Of a stretch of 64,000 nt of DNA, positions 9,472 through 21,360 are shown piece by piece (the stretch's first letter is position 1; the number at the start of each line of letters is the position of its first letter). The stretch lies in NCBI GenBank assembly GCA_963978545.1, contig OZ021732.1:27868123-27932122 (forward strand), written 5' to 3'. The translations under genes and the position numbers were made by a program. The notes beneath the pieces are model-generated. The model worked only from the letters and a program-made list of their open reading frames with translations, made no database searches and was not told where the DNA came from. This DNA is from Linyphia triangularis (taxonomy: Eukaryota > Arthropoda > Arachnida > Araneae > Linyphiidae).

Positions 9472-12400
9472 GTGAGTAATATTTTTACTGCAATTTCTTT
9501 CTTATTTAGTATCGTGAAATCCAACTTGTCATCTTTTGTATTGAGCATCCTTTTTCTTTTATTTTTCCCTATATTTAATTTTTGGCCCACAATATCTGGC
9601 AAAATTTTACTTTAAAAAATATGCAAACCTAGGAAAAAAGTGTTTAACCAGGTATAATTTCCAGTAATTAATTATAGCTCATTAGGAAATTAACTGGACT
9701 TTTTTTTTTAAGTTCTTTAACAAGTTTTAACAAACTTGCTTATAAAATATTAAAAAATAAAATAAAAAAACTAATAATAATAATAAAGTTATTTCTTATT
9801 TATATTTTAATGATGGTTTGTTTGATACTACAGATATATATATGGTATGATAATTAATGTTTGATAGCAATAATTCAGCAGATATTGTAGCCTAATAACA
9901 GATTGGTCGTGACAAAACTGAAAAGCAAGAAAATTTTCAGGCATGTTTCCCTGTTCTTCCGTATTTTGACGCCATTTACCCGGAGATTTGTGTTGGTAAT
10001 CGTTAGAAATTTAATATTATGAAATAATTTAAGCTTTTCATCACCACCAAAACTATTTAAAAATAACTGGCGTGTTATCTCTTTAGCATACATGTTCTAT
10101 TTGATCAGGGTGTCTACGTATCTGGACAAATTTGGGAAATTTGAAAAAAAGTTTGTCGTAAAATCAGGGAATCATCAGAGAACTTTTTTTTTTCTTCTTC
10201 CTGAATTTTGTGGCCACCCTGAATAAATAAAAGCATTTGCTTTGTGGCATGGACCGGTTACAATAGCTCTTAAATCATCTAAATATTCATTTCAAAAATT
10301 CATTTGTGGGGTTATAGGGCTAAAAAAAAGGTTTACATGTACGCAAGCTTCTCGATCGTGGCGGTAACCCCATTTGTAGCAGGGATTTTTTAATTATAAA
10401 ATGCGATTTTACAGTGTTTTACATAATTTACTCTACAAAAAAATACAATTACTCTTAATTTACGTATTTTTATTTTTACTAACTTATATCACAATATATG
10501 CATACAGATTTATGAGTTATTATTAATTAGGTAAAAAAAAAAAACTATCGGTATAAAGTACCGGTAACTCTTAAAAAAGTACCGGTACGCCCTGCCAGCA
10601 TGTACCGGCCTTTCTACACCCTTGTTCATCTCTTAAATTTTTACTTATTTAAAAAAAAATCCTTGTTTCCTCAAATTTTACAGGCAGGATAAATCAAGGA
10701 GGTAATCAGTGGTATAGAGAAATAATGTTTTGTTCAAAACAATTTATTTATACAAAGGATTTAATTTAGTAGATGTCTTCAATATTCGAGCTATATCTTT
10801 AAAGAAGAGAAAGTATCGTTGTACTGCCTACAAAACACACTTATCAAGTGCTGGCCAATCCTAGATTGACATGACTTAGAAACTGTTCTAGTGCGAATAC
10901 CAGCCATAGTACTGAATACTCGCACTTGACTGCCTTTTCATATAGTTCTAATATGATATTTTGTAAACCAGTCTATAATAATAAAACAAGCTGTGTGTCT
11001 GTCTGTCTGTGGCTTTGTGGTTCTATAGAAACCTACTTAAAATTGGAGTAGAGCTCTGAAATTTTCAACATAAGTAGTTTTGGCCTTCTAATTTTCAGCA
11101 TCACAAACAGAATGTTAAAATTTTAATTAGTTATTTTTAAATTAATTTTTTTAATTAATTAATAAATATGTTACAAAACGATATCTAATAGGGCTACAGC
11201 TCTGAAATTTTCAACATAAGTAGTTTTGGCCTTTTAATTGGACTTTTTAAAAACAGAATTTTAAATTTTTATTTTGTCCTTTTTTAATTAATTTTTTTAA
11301 TTAATTAATTAATATTTTACAAAACGGTTTCTAATAGGGCTACAGCTCTTAACATTTTCAACATAAGTAGTTTTAACCTTCTAATTAGATTTTTGAAAAA
11401 CAGAATTTAGCATTTAAATTTTTTTTTTAAAATTAATTAACAAATATTTTACAAAACGATTTGTAATTGGGCTACCTTTTTGAAATTTATTCTAATTGGA
11501 CTGACAAAAAGAATGTTAACATTTTAATTTGTTTTTCAATTCATTTTTTCACAAAAAGCGACTTTGAATAGGCCTAGATCTCTGAAAGTTTCAACATAAG
11601 TAGTTTTAGCCTCTAATTTTGCTTTCCACAAACACGTGTTATAATAATCTTAAAGGGGTATTGTATTAAAGGGAATTTTTTTTTCTTGACGAGGGAGAGG
11701 CTTCCAATATTAAGTCTTTACGTAGCAATTATATTTTAGTGAGTGAAGCGAGCTTATGCTTACTCAGCAATGAACCTTTTAAAGAGTGAAATAAGCCTGT
11801 GTTTATGTATTAAAGGGAAATTTTTCTTTCTTGACGAGAGAGAGGCTTCCAATATTAAGTCTTTACTTAGCAATTATATTTTAGTGAGTGAAGCGAGCTT
11901 ATGCTTACTCAGCAATGAACCTTTTAAAGAGTGAAATAAGCCTGTGTTTATGTGTCCATGAACTTTTCAGCAAACTAAGCGAGCTCGATTTTACGTAGCG
12001 ATGAACCTTCCTGCGAGCGAAGCGCCAAATCTGGGTCCTATACACGAATAACATATTTCCGCAACACGAGGCCTTACAGCTAGCTACAATATTGCACATG
12101 TTAAAATTTTGTAGCGAAGCACGGGTATTTAGCTAGTCATATATATTTGAAACAGGTTAATATAAATTTATAGTAAATCGTTGAGCTAAGCTATTTGCCG
12201 AGGTTGAAAAGCTGGTTGAATAAAGCCTTTTCCGTTCCCCGTCGACAAATCATTCTCGCCATTAAACGATGTGCATTAGACCAATTTCATAAGTATCTTG
12301 CATTTCATATAGTATTATTCTGCAACTTGAATTGGCATTGCACAAGGTTTAAATCAGTTTATTCAACTCGTACATTTCTTCAAAATTATGCCAAAGGATT

Positions 12401-13630
12401 ACATGATGACGTTTAGTGAACTCATTACTAAGACAATGAACGATTCCCGCATTTTTTTAAAAAACGGTTGAAATTTATGAAGAATTTCTTCCTGATTCCA
12501 AATATTCAAACAAAAGTTCTTTAAAAAAATGTAGTTATTTAAATTTTAAGAAAAGAAATAGCCTCGAAACTCCTTCCGATTGCAATCCGATCAGCTATTG
12601 CTGTGACGACAAAACCTCATTCCGTTTCTATGATTATCGTCCGGTTTTTGCCAAATAGTTGGTGTTGGTTTAGTAGACAATTGCCATATCTCGTACAGGT
12701 TGGCGCGATTTGCGAGAAACTTGCAAAACTGGTTTCCAGTGTTGCGTTTCAAGCCAAATTGTTTCAGATCCAATGACGTCACATTTCAAAAGAGCCGAAT
12801 GAATCGTTTTTCCCACCAAAGCTAACAAGCCAACTTAGGTTGCTGATTAAAAAAAAGAAAAAGAACAATGAGCATAAATTTTTGTGTTTATGGCCTTTTC
12901 AAAACATTTAGAATTGGATTAAAAAAAAATAAAAAAAAAATGCGGAATTACCCATAGGAAAATTAGAGCAGAAGCCATATTAATTCAGATCACAAGCCCT
13001 ACACTGTTAAGAATTTTGATCCACCTTGCACCAAAAATTGTTTCAAATTTAGTTGCAACCTACATTTGGTGCTTAGTTTCATGATTTATTGGTTCTACCT
13101 CGGACCGTAAGCACCGAAACTGCTCACAGATACAACAATCCACCATTTCTTTTCCCGTTTCAGCCGAAACCTGCTGTACTGGACCTTCTCCTGGTCTATA
13201 CGGCTGCTGCCCAGAACCGAACGCCGTATGTTGCTCTGATCATCTCCACTGCTGCCCTACCGACACCGTATGCAACCTGTCCGAAGGAACATGCGACTCC
13301 AACAACAACCTCATACCATTCATCTTTCGCAAGAAACCGCAACCCATAGTCAACGAACGCAAGCTAGCCGCAGCTGAAGTTAAAGTGGCTGAAAATGTAG
13401 ATATAATCTACTGTCCTGGTGGACAGTACTTCTGCCAAGATGGAAATACCTGTTGTTATCTTCCCACTGGACAGTATGGCTGTTGTCCATATCCGTCAGC
13501 CAATTGCTGTTCTGATGGATATCACTGCTGCCCGTATGGTTCTCGATGTGATGTTACCTCGCAGTACTGTGTGAAGGGCGACAACAGGTACGCCGCGCTT
13601 TTCAAGAAAATGGCTTATCCAGTAGTGTAA
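9387..13630 (+). CDS. Secreted two-domain granulin
   Basis: Coding exons 9387-9471 and 13164-13630 join in phase 1 (T + CC) to give 183 residues. Residues 1-18 (MRSLLVLAFTLVICIVQG) are a signal peptide. Granulin domain 1 spans residues 21-72 and domain 2 residues 112-164; each has all 12 cysteines in the CC...GCC...CC...HCC pattern, including CCSDHLHCCP and CCSDGYHCCP. A basic linker (73-111, with RKK and NERK) could be cleaved to release single granulins; a short tail ends FKKMAYPVV. It is much shorter than vertebrate progranulin (about 7.5 domains) and resembles small arthropod granulins. The donor is AGCT|GTGAGT and the acceptor CCCGTTTCAG. The role (extracellular growth or lysosomal factor) is inferred from the family. 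Confidence 0.9.
9894..10221 (+). mobile_element. GGCCAC-ended repeat, copy B
   Basis: Shares TTACCCGGAGAT, the TTCATCACC block, the TGTTATCTCTT block and the terminal TTTGTGGCCACCCTG (to 10221) with copies A and C. The left end is degraded. It is non-coding and lies in the granulin intron. Confidence 0.55.
10972..12136 (+). mobile_element. Helitron-like element, copy 1
   Basis: Starts TCTATAATAATAAAACAAGC followed by a CTGT microsatellite and ends GCACGGGTATTTAGCTAG, then T. The TC start, CTAG end and following T fit the 5'-TC...CTRR-3' Helitron rule. The left half is an array of diverged ~120-bp units, each with GGGCTACAGCTCT and AACATAAGTAGTTTT. There is no Rep/helicase frame, so it is non-autonomous. 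The copies at 22505-28926 and 57232-57732 share the same ends. A clear 3' hairpin was not found, which keeps the class provisional. Confidence 0.6.
11660..11949 (+). repeat. 145-bp tandem duplication inside Helitron-like copy 1
   Basis: The block from TATTAAAGGGA through GAGTGAAGCGAGCTTATGC and AATAAGCCTGTGTTTATG is present twice with a period of 145 (for example GAGTGAAGCG at 11741 and 11886). The two units differ at only a few positions, so it is a recent duplication. Confidence 0.85.
12137..13163. other. Granulin intron remainder, no feature seen
   Basis: No clear repeats or reading frames. The polypyrimidine tract and CAG at 13151-13163 form the acceptor of the last exon. Confidence 0.4.
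13164..13630 (+). CDS. Granulin final coding exon
   Basis: Completes domain 1 and holds the linker, all of domain 2 and the stop TAA (13628-13630). The frame is fixed by the phase-1 join and by the unbroken cysteine pattern through both domains. Confidence 0.9.
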
Positions 13631-13707
13631 AATTTCTATGTGATTTATTCCTTGTTGCGTTGAAAGTATTTTGTTTTCATTTTTGTTGTTTCTAATTTCA
13701 TATTAGT

Positions 13708-13713
13708 AATAAA
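13708..13713 (+). terminator. Granulin polyadenylation signal
   Basis: AATAAA lies 78 bases after the stop codon and is followed by a T-rich region, as expected for the cleavage and polyadenylation site. Confidence 0.65.
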
Positions 13714-14566
13714 TTTTATTTGTTTTTTTCATTTTGTATTTTTATTTATTAATTGTTATTTCTCTTCTGATTCATAAAAGGTTTTCGCTATGTTTTAACT
13801 TCAGTTCTTTTTTTAAATGGATCCATTTCTCACAAATTATTGGCTGAATGCTTATTTGTGGAGTAATTTTGACAAAACTTCAGAATATATTTTTATTTAA
13901 AAAAATGTGGTCACTCATGCACTACCGAGTGAATTTTGAAGTTTTCTCCACAATTTGATTTTTTTTTTTTTTTCAAAAACCTTAATATAAATAAAATTTA
14001 AAGATAAAACTGTAATTAAAATTTAAAACAAAACTTTCGAACTTGACTATCTCGTACAATTACACCATAGTATATAGTACGAATGAATGCAGTCTACTTA
14101 ATGGAGTTAAATAAAAGAAAGTTAAAAACTGGCATTTTTCGACAATTTTAGCCAGGAAAAAAAATACAATTTTTAGCCTGTATCCTTCTTTAAGAATGGC
14201 AAGCTCTGGAGCACTATATCTTGGAAACGAGCGTCTTGTAGTGGAAATTAATAAGTTTTTACGTACAGTAAGTGCAACAAACACTCCTGGTGCTTAAATT
14301 GATTCTATTTAAATGTCATTTCCCATTTAAATGTCTTAGCTTCCCATCCTCAATGGGTTTAGGCAGCGTCCAAGATTCAAACAGGCACTCACAATATGTG
14401 CCATCAAAGAAAAGCAAAAAATGAAATAGACCTTATGCAGAGTGGAATCAGGAGTGGGGCTCCGTCGAATGGCAACAGCTGGTTGCCAATTACAAACGCA
14501 CCTTTAAAAACTTATTTTCGAAACTGGGAGGATGAGACAAGGATGATTTGTAGAACGTTTTTTTTT

Positions 14567-14603
<37 letters not shown>

Positions 14604-16297
14604 TACATAGCTCTTGTTTGAACTTTGAAAATTGTTTTTAAACATCTAATTGTTAAAATGTAAAGCTCTTATTTTACAAATTTTATAATGCACTGCTTAG
14701 AATTTGAAAAATTGTTAAAATATTCCAATCACGATCAATAACTAAAGAGCATGGTCGACGTAGCGTCAGATAGCAACTCACTTGTGATGTTTCCTGCATA
14801 ATCCTCATACACAAATAAATTAACATTCAAGAAAATAAAATAGTTCAGTAATTTCTTTTACTGAGTCTTCCACTTTTATTTCCAAGATTTGCTATCGCTA
14901 TCATAATTTCAACAAATTTGATGGCATCAACTGTCAGGAAAATGGATATCAAGAGAGTGAATTTTTTTCGGTCTCCAATCGTAAAACCTCTTCAAATCCT
15001 GATTGAATAATAGCAGCACAATTTTGAAAGAAAATAATTAAATGGCTTGGAATATAAAAACATTTTTACCATTATTCATATTTGTTTTCGCAAAAATTAT
15101 TATTAATTTAGACAATATATTCAAAAAGTTACATTTTCTCTTTAATACATTTTAAGTACATGTATTAAAAGGGGGAAAAAAAGTCCCTTTCATGCAGTTT
15201 GCACCGAAAGACACTCCTCCTTAACAGAAATCCTATCCAAATTCAAAAGCTACATGCATCAAAATTGAAATGAAAAGCATTTTTGAAATAAACATTATTC
15301 TTTCAAATTCTTTCGCCATTAGGAAGAAAGACGGCTGCTAGTTTTATCATCTTATGAAACATAATTCTGATTTTTTTTTTAAATAGAATGTAGAGAAATA
15401 CTAATAGAGTAGGAATATAATACTCTGCCTAAAAAAAAAATGGCCGTAACTGTCGAAAATTGACTACAAATGTGTTGAATTGAAACATATCCAAATACAT
15501 CGCAAAACTTGTCAAACAATGAGCATCTTTATTTTCCTGAATACCTACTTTACGCGCCCTTTAATTTTCCACAATGTAGAGAACAGACTATGTCACTCCA
15601 CTGGCGCCAAATACATGTTTCTTTTAAAACTGAGCCAGTCGGCAACAAATTTTACTCTTACCAGGGACGTAATGAAAGGAGTAATAACCTTCCCAACATC
15701 CCAACCTAATTCATTTTTCAAAGAAACAAGTATCTGGTGCCACATTCACTGGCGACCGGCTAAGGATTTTCATTTTTTGATCCAAAACGACTCATCACTA
15801 TAAACTTCAGTTGAGTAAAAGAAAAATCACCAGCAACAGCTGTGTGGACAGCCGAGAAAAACATTTCCGTCTAGGAGAATCGCCTCAACCATTTTCATTG
15901 ATGTGTCTAATTTATTGTATTCCTCGTCTCTATGTTGGACTGAACCAACTTTATCTCTCACCTCATTTGTTATGCACTAAGTTTAATAAATATAATTTTC
16001 TGTTAAGTGTCCTGTTGGTTAAGACCACAAACACCTTTAGCAGATACAGTACTAGCATGGAATCCATTCCAATGCAGTAACGGCCCGTGAACAAAAAAAA
16101 AGTGAGTGCCTGAACTAACGATTTCATGTTCTGTATAAAAACACAGAAAAGACAAAAGTTTCTGAAATTTAATAGCAATATTTCAATTAAACACATAGTG
16201 CAAGATACAGAAATTGGAGACACTAATTCATTTAATACACGAGAGTGTTTATGAGCACTACATCTGAGGTACCGTAAACGCGGGCTACTTTGGCCCT
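13714..16297. other. Intergenic, no gene recognised
   Basis: Short frames near 15480-16080 carry no recognised domain and fit decayed repeat sequence. A long T run lies at about 14562-14600. Confidence 0.4.
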
Positions 16298-16501
16298 GGG
16301 GTCCTTCTTTGGCCCAAACTGATAAAAAAATATAACGTTCTCTGCTAACCTTCAGGAAGCAATTTTTAAATTATTTTGAACAGTTTCCGCTATGGAGCAG
16401 CATCCATAGCGAAAAGTGTCGAAATTAACTTAAAAACTACTTCCTGAAGGTTAGCAGAGAACGTTATATTTTTTTATCAGTTTGGGCCAAAGAAGGACCC
16501 C
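16298..16501. mobile_element. 204-bp foldback element, nearly full-length hairpin
   Basis: The left arm from GGGGTCCTTCTTTGGCCC (16298) is the reverse complement of the right arm ending at 16501. The outer ~62 bases match perfectly; the inner ~37 bases match only about three in four; the loop is GCAGCA. It is too short to code. It is a foldback or miniature inverted-repeat element; no target duplication was identified. Confidence 0.8.
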
Positions 16502-17583
16502 AATACTGATGAAGATATTGTATCCAAATTAAATAAAGCAAGGAATGTTTTTAGAACATTAAGTGTATGGAGTTTTTCAGCAATAGCAATGAACTTAAAA
16601 TTACTTATTCTTAACTCGACTGCAAAATCTGTTTTGTTGTTACAAAAAAAGTTACAAAATGGAAGTTACAAAAAAATAGCTAAAAAATTAAAAAAGATAG
16701 ACAAAAAAAAAAAAAATCCAATTAGAAATTTTTTTCACAATAATGTGACAAAATCATTGATAAAAGTTTTATAAAGTTATTTGTAAAATTGGCGGAGATT
16801 TCGTAGTTGAAAATATGATCTATTCGGGACTTAAAAAAGATGTCGCCTTGAATAGAAAAGCATGTTCTCTGGTATTATCATACAGCTGTATGATTAAGAA
16901 AAAAGAAAAAAAAAAACTTTATAAATATTTTTATTCCAAAAATTTGTCTTGCATATAAGATACTATTTATGTGTCGTTGAGATAATTTATTTCTTAAATA
17001 TTGTGTTTATTTATTTAAAAAAAAATTACAAATGAAGAAAAATTCATAATAATTGATTTTTGTGCGTTTTTTTATATACGTCAAGAAAAAAGTTCAAAGT
17101 GAAAGCATTCTGTAATATCAGACGAAACGGTCGTTTCGCCGCCAACCTTAAAAAAGGCAAAAACGACAGTAAGTATCTATTCTCTGCACAACTTCCAGCG
17201 AAAAAGCCGAAATTGACTATTTTCTAGCGTGCTTACCAAACTTCATATAATTATACAAAAAATACCATAGATTTGTCTCGGTGATATCTTTCAAAGAAAA
17301 AAAAAAATTGAGTACCTAGGATAAAAGACAACGAAGAAAAAAAATATTGAAAAAAACAAAAGTTCCAAAACGAAATAAAAAAACGAGTTCTAGCCCGATT
17401 TTGATGTAAAAATTTAGACAAACGTAGAGCCCTAACTAAGCTATAGATCTTCAAACGGATTGAATTATAGGATGCGGAATGTTTCAACTTAAAATCCTAC
17501 GCTGGTTTGAACTTCATTAAATAATTCTTTCTATTTTTAATTAATTTAAAACCACTTTTTTTCATTTCATAATTTGGCGACAG
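16502..17583. other. No feature recognised
   Basis: AT-rich, with A-rich runs near 16700 and 16900. No supported gene. Confidence 0.35.
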
Positions 17584-17700
17584 ATAAAGGCGATCAGCTT
17601 GTAATTGAGGTTCAGATATATATGCCAAAAGTTGCCAAACAGGTTTGCTATAATTTCGAAGTTAGCTTTAGCGACATGTTAGGCTTAAGCGAGAGTGAAC
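17584..17700 (+). other. Orphan exon-like stretch
   Basis: An acceptor-like TTGGCGACAG and a donor GAAC|GTAAGT bound 117 bases that are open in one frame (2 + 38 codons + 1), encoding GDQLVIEVQIYMPKVAK and NFEVSFSDMLGLSESE. The composition is more protein-like than its surroundings. No family is recognised and no partner exon was found, so it may be a lone exon of an unseen gene, a decayed transposon piece, or chance. Confidence 0.3.
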
Positions 17701-18600
17701 GTAAGTTAAAATATAGGCAGAACGAATTGGACTATAATTATATGGCTTATAACATCTTTAAAATTGAAATAATTTAATTTTTGAAGAGACAGAATTAAAG
17801 AGAAATATTTGTTCTTTAAGTTGCATGGTGTTATTTGAACTGTATGACAATTTAGAGAGAGTTAACTTTCAAAAACATTTTAATTTCGGGAAATCTCCAT
17901 TGAAAAATGAAAACAATCACATTTTGTTGCAAGATACTATGGGCTGAATACAAAGTATAAATGTGGAGGTTATGCGAGCTGACGTCACAGTCAATTCATT
18001 ACAGAGGACTAAATGAACCACGCATTGCGATTGGCTAATGGAATTTGCAAAAATGTCATTCTTTTTTAAAGATGTGTTGATTTTTACTTTCCGTTGTAAA
18101 ATGAAATTGTAGAATCATATATCATCAAAATTGTAATTTCATAGTGAATTTTAAAATTGTTGTTAAGAAAATATTTTAAATTTTGTCAAATATCAATGGG
18201 TTATTATGTGAACCAAAATAATGCTTGGTATAATAAAAATAATTTATACTGCAATATTTATTAGACTGTAAAAAACTTGTAATATTTATTTGTAACAATT
18301 TATTAGAATAAACTTTCAATGGGATGAACTCTCTGGCCTTGTAAGTTAAAGGTGCCGGATTTGATTCCTGCGTTAAGTGTGGATGTTCGTTGTGATTCGG
18401 AATCCACGTTAAGCTGTGGGTCCCGGACTGATTAGTCGTTATTATACACTAAAATAGTTCGTTGTGCGTACAAACTAACCGATCGTTCTGAAACTTGGAA
18501 GAAAGGCTCTTTGTCAATGGCAACGTATTTCTTTAAGTTTTGGGAGTTGAGTTGCCATACACAAGTTTCTAGTACTCGTTCGTGGTAGATTTTGATGGTT
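17701..18600. other. No gene recognised
   Basis: AT-rich. A GGATTTGATTCCT motif near 18356 resembles a decayed pol III B box but is not enough to call a SINE. Confidence 0.35.
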
Positions 18601-18609
18601 ACTGCCGTC

Positions 18610-19033
18610 CGCATTCAACCAATTTGTCAATTTTCAAGTAGATTTTGGAATGCAAGATATCATTGAACTCAACTTAAAGAATTATGAATATTCGTAGTAC
18701 CAGGTGTACCATAGGTGGTACTACTTCTGGTTTATCAATTTTGAAGATAAATATGGCATGTTGGGTGTCGTTGGGCTTGTCTTGAAAAACTATGAATGTT
18801 TAAGGTACCAGGTATAGCATAGGTAGTACCACTTTCAGTTTATCAAATTCCAAGATAAATATGGCATGTTGGACTTCTGTTTTGACGAATTATGAATGTT
18901 TAAAGTACCAGGTATGCTATGGGTACCATTTCCGGTTTATCAATTTTAAAGATAATTATTGCATGTAAGGTATCGTCGAACTCAATTTGAAGAATTATGA
19001 ATATTCATGGTACCAGGTGTACCATAGGTGATA
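18610..19033. repeat. ~105-bp minisatellite, about four diverged units
   Basis: Each unit contains GAATTATGAAT, GTACCAGGTRTRCCATAGG, a GGTTTATCAATTTT-type block and ATAAATATGGCATGT. GTACCAGGT recurs near 18697, 18804, 18906 and 19011. It is non-coding and borders the transposon that begins at 19101. Confidence 0.8.
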
Positions 19034-19138
19034 AAGAGAAAAACGATGAAACGGACAAATTCAAAAAATAGAAGTCGCCAGTGTTTAAAAAAAAGTTTTG
19101 ATATCCCACAAAAAAGCACTTTGGAAAAGTAGAAGAAC

Positions 19139-19848
19139 CACCAACCTCAAAAAACTTTCTTGCAATAAAAAAATCATAAACATGATGAAAATTTTTAGCC
19201 ACAAACACAGTGATATAAAAAATGGCCAACCTCTGATTACAACTCTCGGTTGTGACTCGCTTACGAATGTATGCTTACTTAATTTATTTTTAAAATTTAA
19301 GTTCAGCTCCCATAAAAATTTACGCTGCTTGAGGTTGGCGCCCGTCTTAATTACTAACCTTTAAAACCCCCCACACATAAAAACTTTCCAAAATGTATGT
19401 ATCAACCAAACAAAAGCTTACCACAAGCACTTCAGTTTCCTACTTAAAAAATTCTTAATAACGATTCAAATGCAAGCGTTTGAGCACAGTTTCTCTATAC
19501 TATTTTGAAAATTACACGAACATGAATATTTACACCAATTGTATTTCCTACCCATCCAAATAAAATCATAAACTCGAATATTTGTGCAAACATTCATAAA
19601 TTAGCTTAAGCGCAAGCATTGTTAATAATCCTATGACGGGCGCCAACCTCAAGCAGCGTAAATATTTATGGGAGAGGAACTTAAATTTTAAAAATAAATT
19701 AAGTAAGCGTACATTCGTAAGCGAGTCACAACCGAGAGTTGTAATCAGAGGTTGGCCATTTTTTATATCACTGTGTTTGTGGCTGAAAATTTTCATCATG
19801 TTTATGATTTTTTTATTGCAAGAAAGTTTTTTGAGGTTGGTCAAGGCT
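19139..19848. mobile_element. Foldback inserted in the left terminus of the THAP transposon
   Basis: Arms of about 210 bases (19139-19351 and 19632-19848) are near-perfect reverse complements around a 280-bp spacer. GGTTGGCGCC-type ends face the spacer; the outer ends carry CCAACCTC and GAGGTTGG. Comparison with the right transposon terminus, which lacks this block, shows it is an insertion. Confidence 0.75.
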
Positions 19849-21086
19849 ATCTCTATGTGTAACAGGCCGAAACCTGGTGCTGGTGACGTCACGAAACGGG
19901 GCCATTGATCGTAACCAAAACAAGGCGATGATCTTATGTATTAAATATATATACATATTTTTTAAGTCTATTTCTGTTGATAAAACTGAACTAGATTTGA
20001 ATTACACATTAATTTTCAATATATTTTAGGTGCTTAAGTTATAAATCAGCTGGAAGTTAGTTTTTTTTATATAAATAAATATTACTATGAAATCATTTCA
20101 TAACCAAGAAGTCGCTATCAATTCTACTTGAAAACACATTTAAATCTATTATAATTTTTTACTTATAACTTCATGACTTTATAAAAGAGGTTTTTATTGA
20201 AATATTGGTATATACACGAAAAAACTTGACATATTCTGCAAATGTAAGATTCATAGTTGTTTTTCAAATTTAAAATAACTTTACGCATAAAGAATAAAAC
20301 ACTATATTTCAAAAAATTTTATTACACAAAATATACATTTTAAAACAATATATTTAATAAATACTACTTTTTCATAGAACTTAACTTGCGTTTATCACAT
20401 TTCATTGTTATGTCTTTTTTTTTCTCATTTTATCTAAATTGTTATTTTTTATTTTGCAATAATTGTTCAGCAAAATATTGGACTTTATTTTTACACACTG
20501 TATTCTTAAATCCAATGCAGTTTTTCCACATACACATGAAATATCATCAGTTTTATCCGATGATAAGAACTGCAGAGTTAGTTTCATAATTTAGTCCAGT
20601 TGGCATGACTAACTTCGAAATTTATTTTCCTAATATTCACAGAGCATAACGTTAAATACGTACTCATACAGTAATGAACAGTAAGCCGTGTAGGATATGT
20701 TAGATCCCCCCACGATCAAGCACCTCCAAATATTTATACAGGGAACCTGAAAACTCAAAAGCCATGGCGCGATCACTGCAAAATTTTTGTATGCATTCGC
20801 GACAACATGAAATTTGGCGAGCAACATATCCCGATATATAAATAATTACTCGTATCTCATTCTCATCAAAATTAACATAATATTGTTCATAAGTAATATT
20901 TTCAAAAAATTCATAATCACTATTACTTACTGAATAGGTAGATTCGTTACACTGTATATCATGTACGAAGTTTTTTTAGAGAAAACACACCGTTCTGAGA
21001 CGAATTGATCTTGAAAAAACTTATTATCTTAAGTTTCCTCTCGCTTTCCAAGATTTCCCTCACAGACACATTGTAGTTGCCCCCAC

Positions 21087-21360
21087 TCATCTGTCATCTG
21101 AATATGCATCCGACGAAAGTTTCGGTTTTGATCGTTGTACGAATAACCTGCTTCCATCATCGCGACGAACTTTATCCTCTCCTATTATGAACTGGACATG
21201 AAAATGCTTCATACAAACAAAAGATTCCGCTGTCGGCTCAAAATCTTCTCCGTGTATAGATCGAATCCACTTTTTTCTGTTTTCGGCATCCTTAGAGAAA
21301 TAGAAGATTGTAGTGGGCAAGCCTTTATAGTTAGAGTTGCATCCTTGGACAGCACACTTC
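21087..21360 (-). pseudogene. THAP-type zinc finger exon
   Basis: After the acceptor TTATTTACAG, the minus strand encodes a C2CH THAP finger: KCAVQGCNSNYKGLPTTIFY with C-x4-C, then FSKDAENRKKWIRSI with the invariant Trp, then ESFVCMKHFHVQF with C-x2-H. Such domains give sequence-specific DNA binding in P-element and THAP9-like transposases and in host THAP proteins. The frame stops at 21087 after a basic tail, and no other transposase exon was recognised. The transposon termini around it favour a transposase remnant over a host gene. Confidence 0.7.

Noticed and set aside
10320..10620. Possible transposon with GTACCGG-type ends
   Set aside because: The two ends match only weakly and no target duplication was found.
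15480..16080. Overlapping plus-strand frames of about 90-107 codons
   Set aside because: No domains, no splice context, and translated text shows no family resemblance.
18320..18430. Possible second tRNA-like SINE (GGATTTGATTCCT)
   Set aside because: Only a weak B box; no A box at proper spacing, no target duplication, no second copy.
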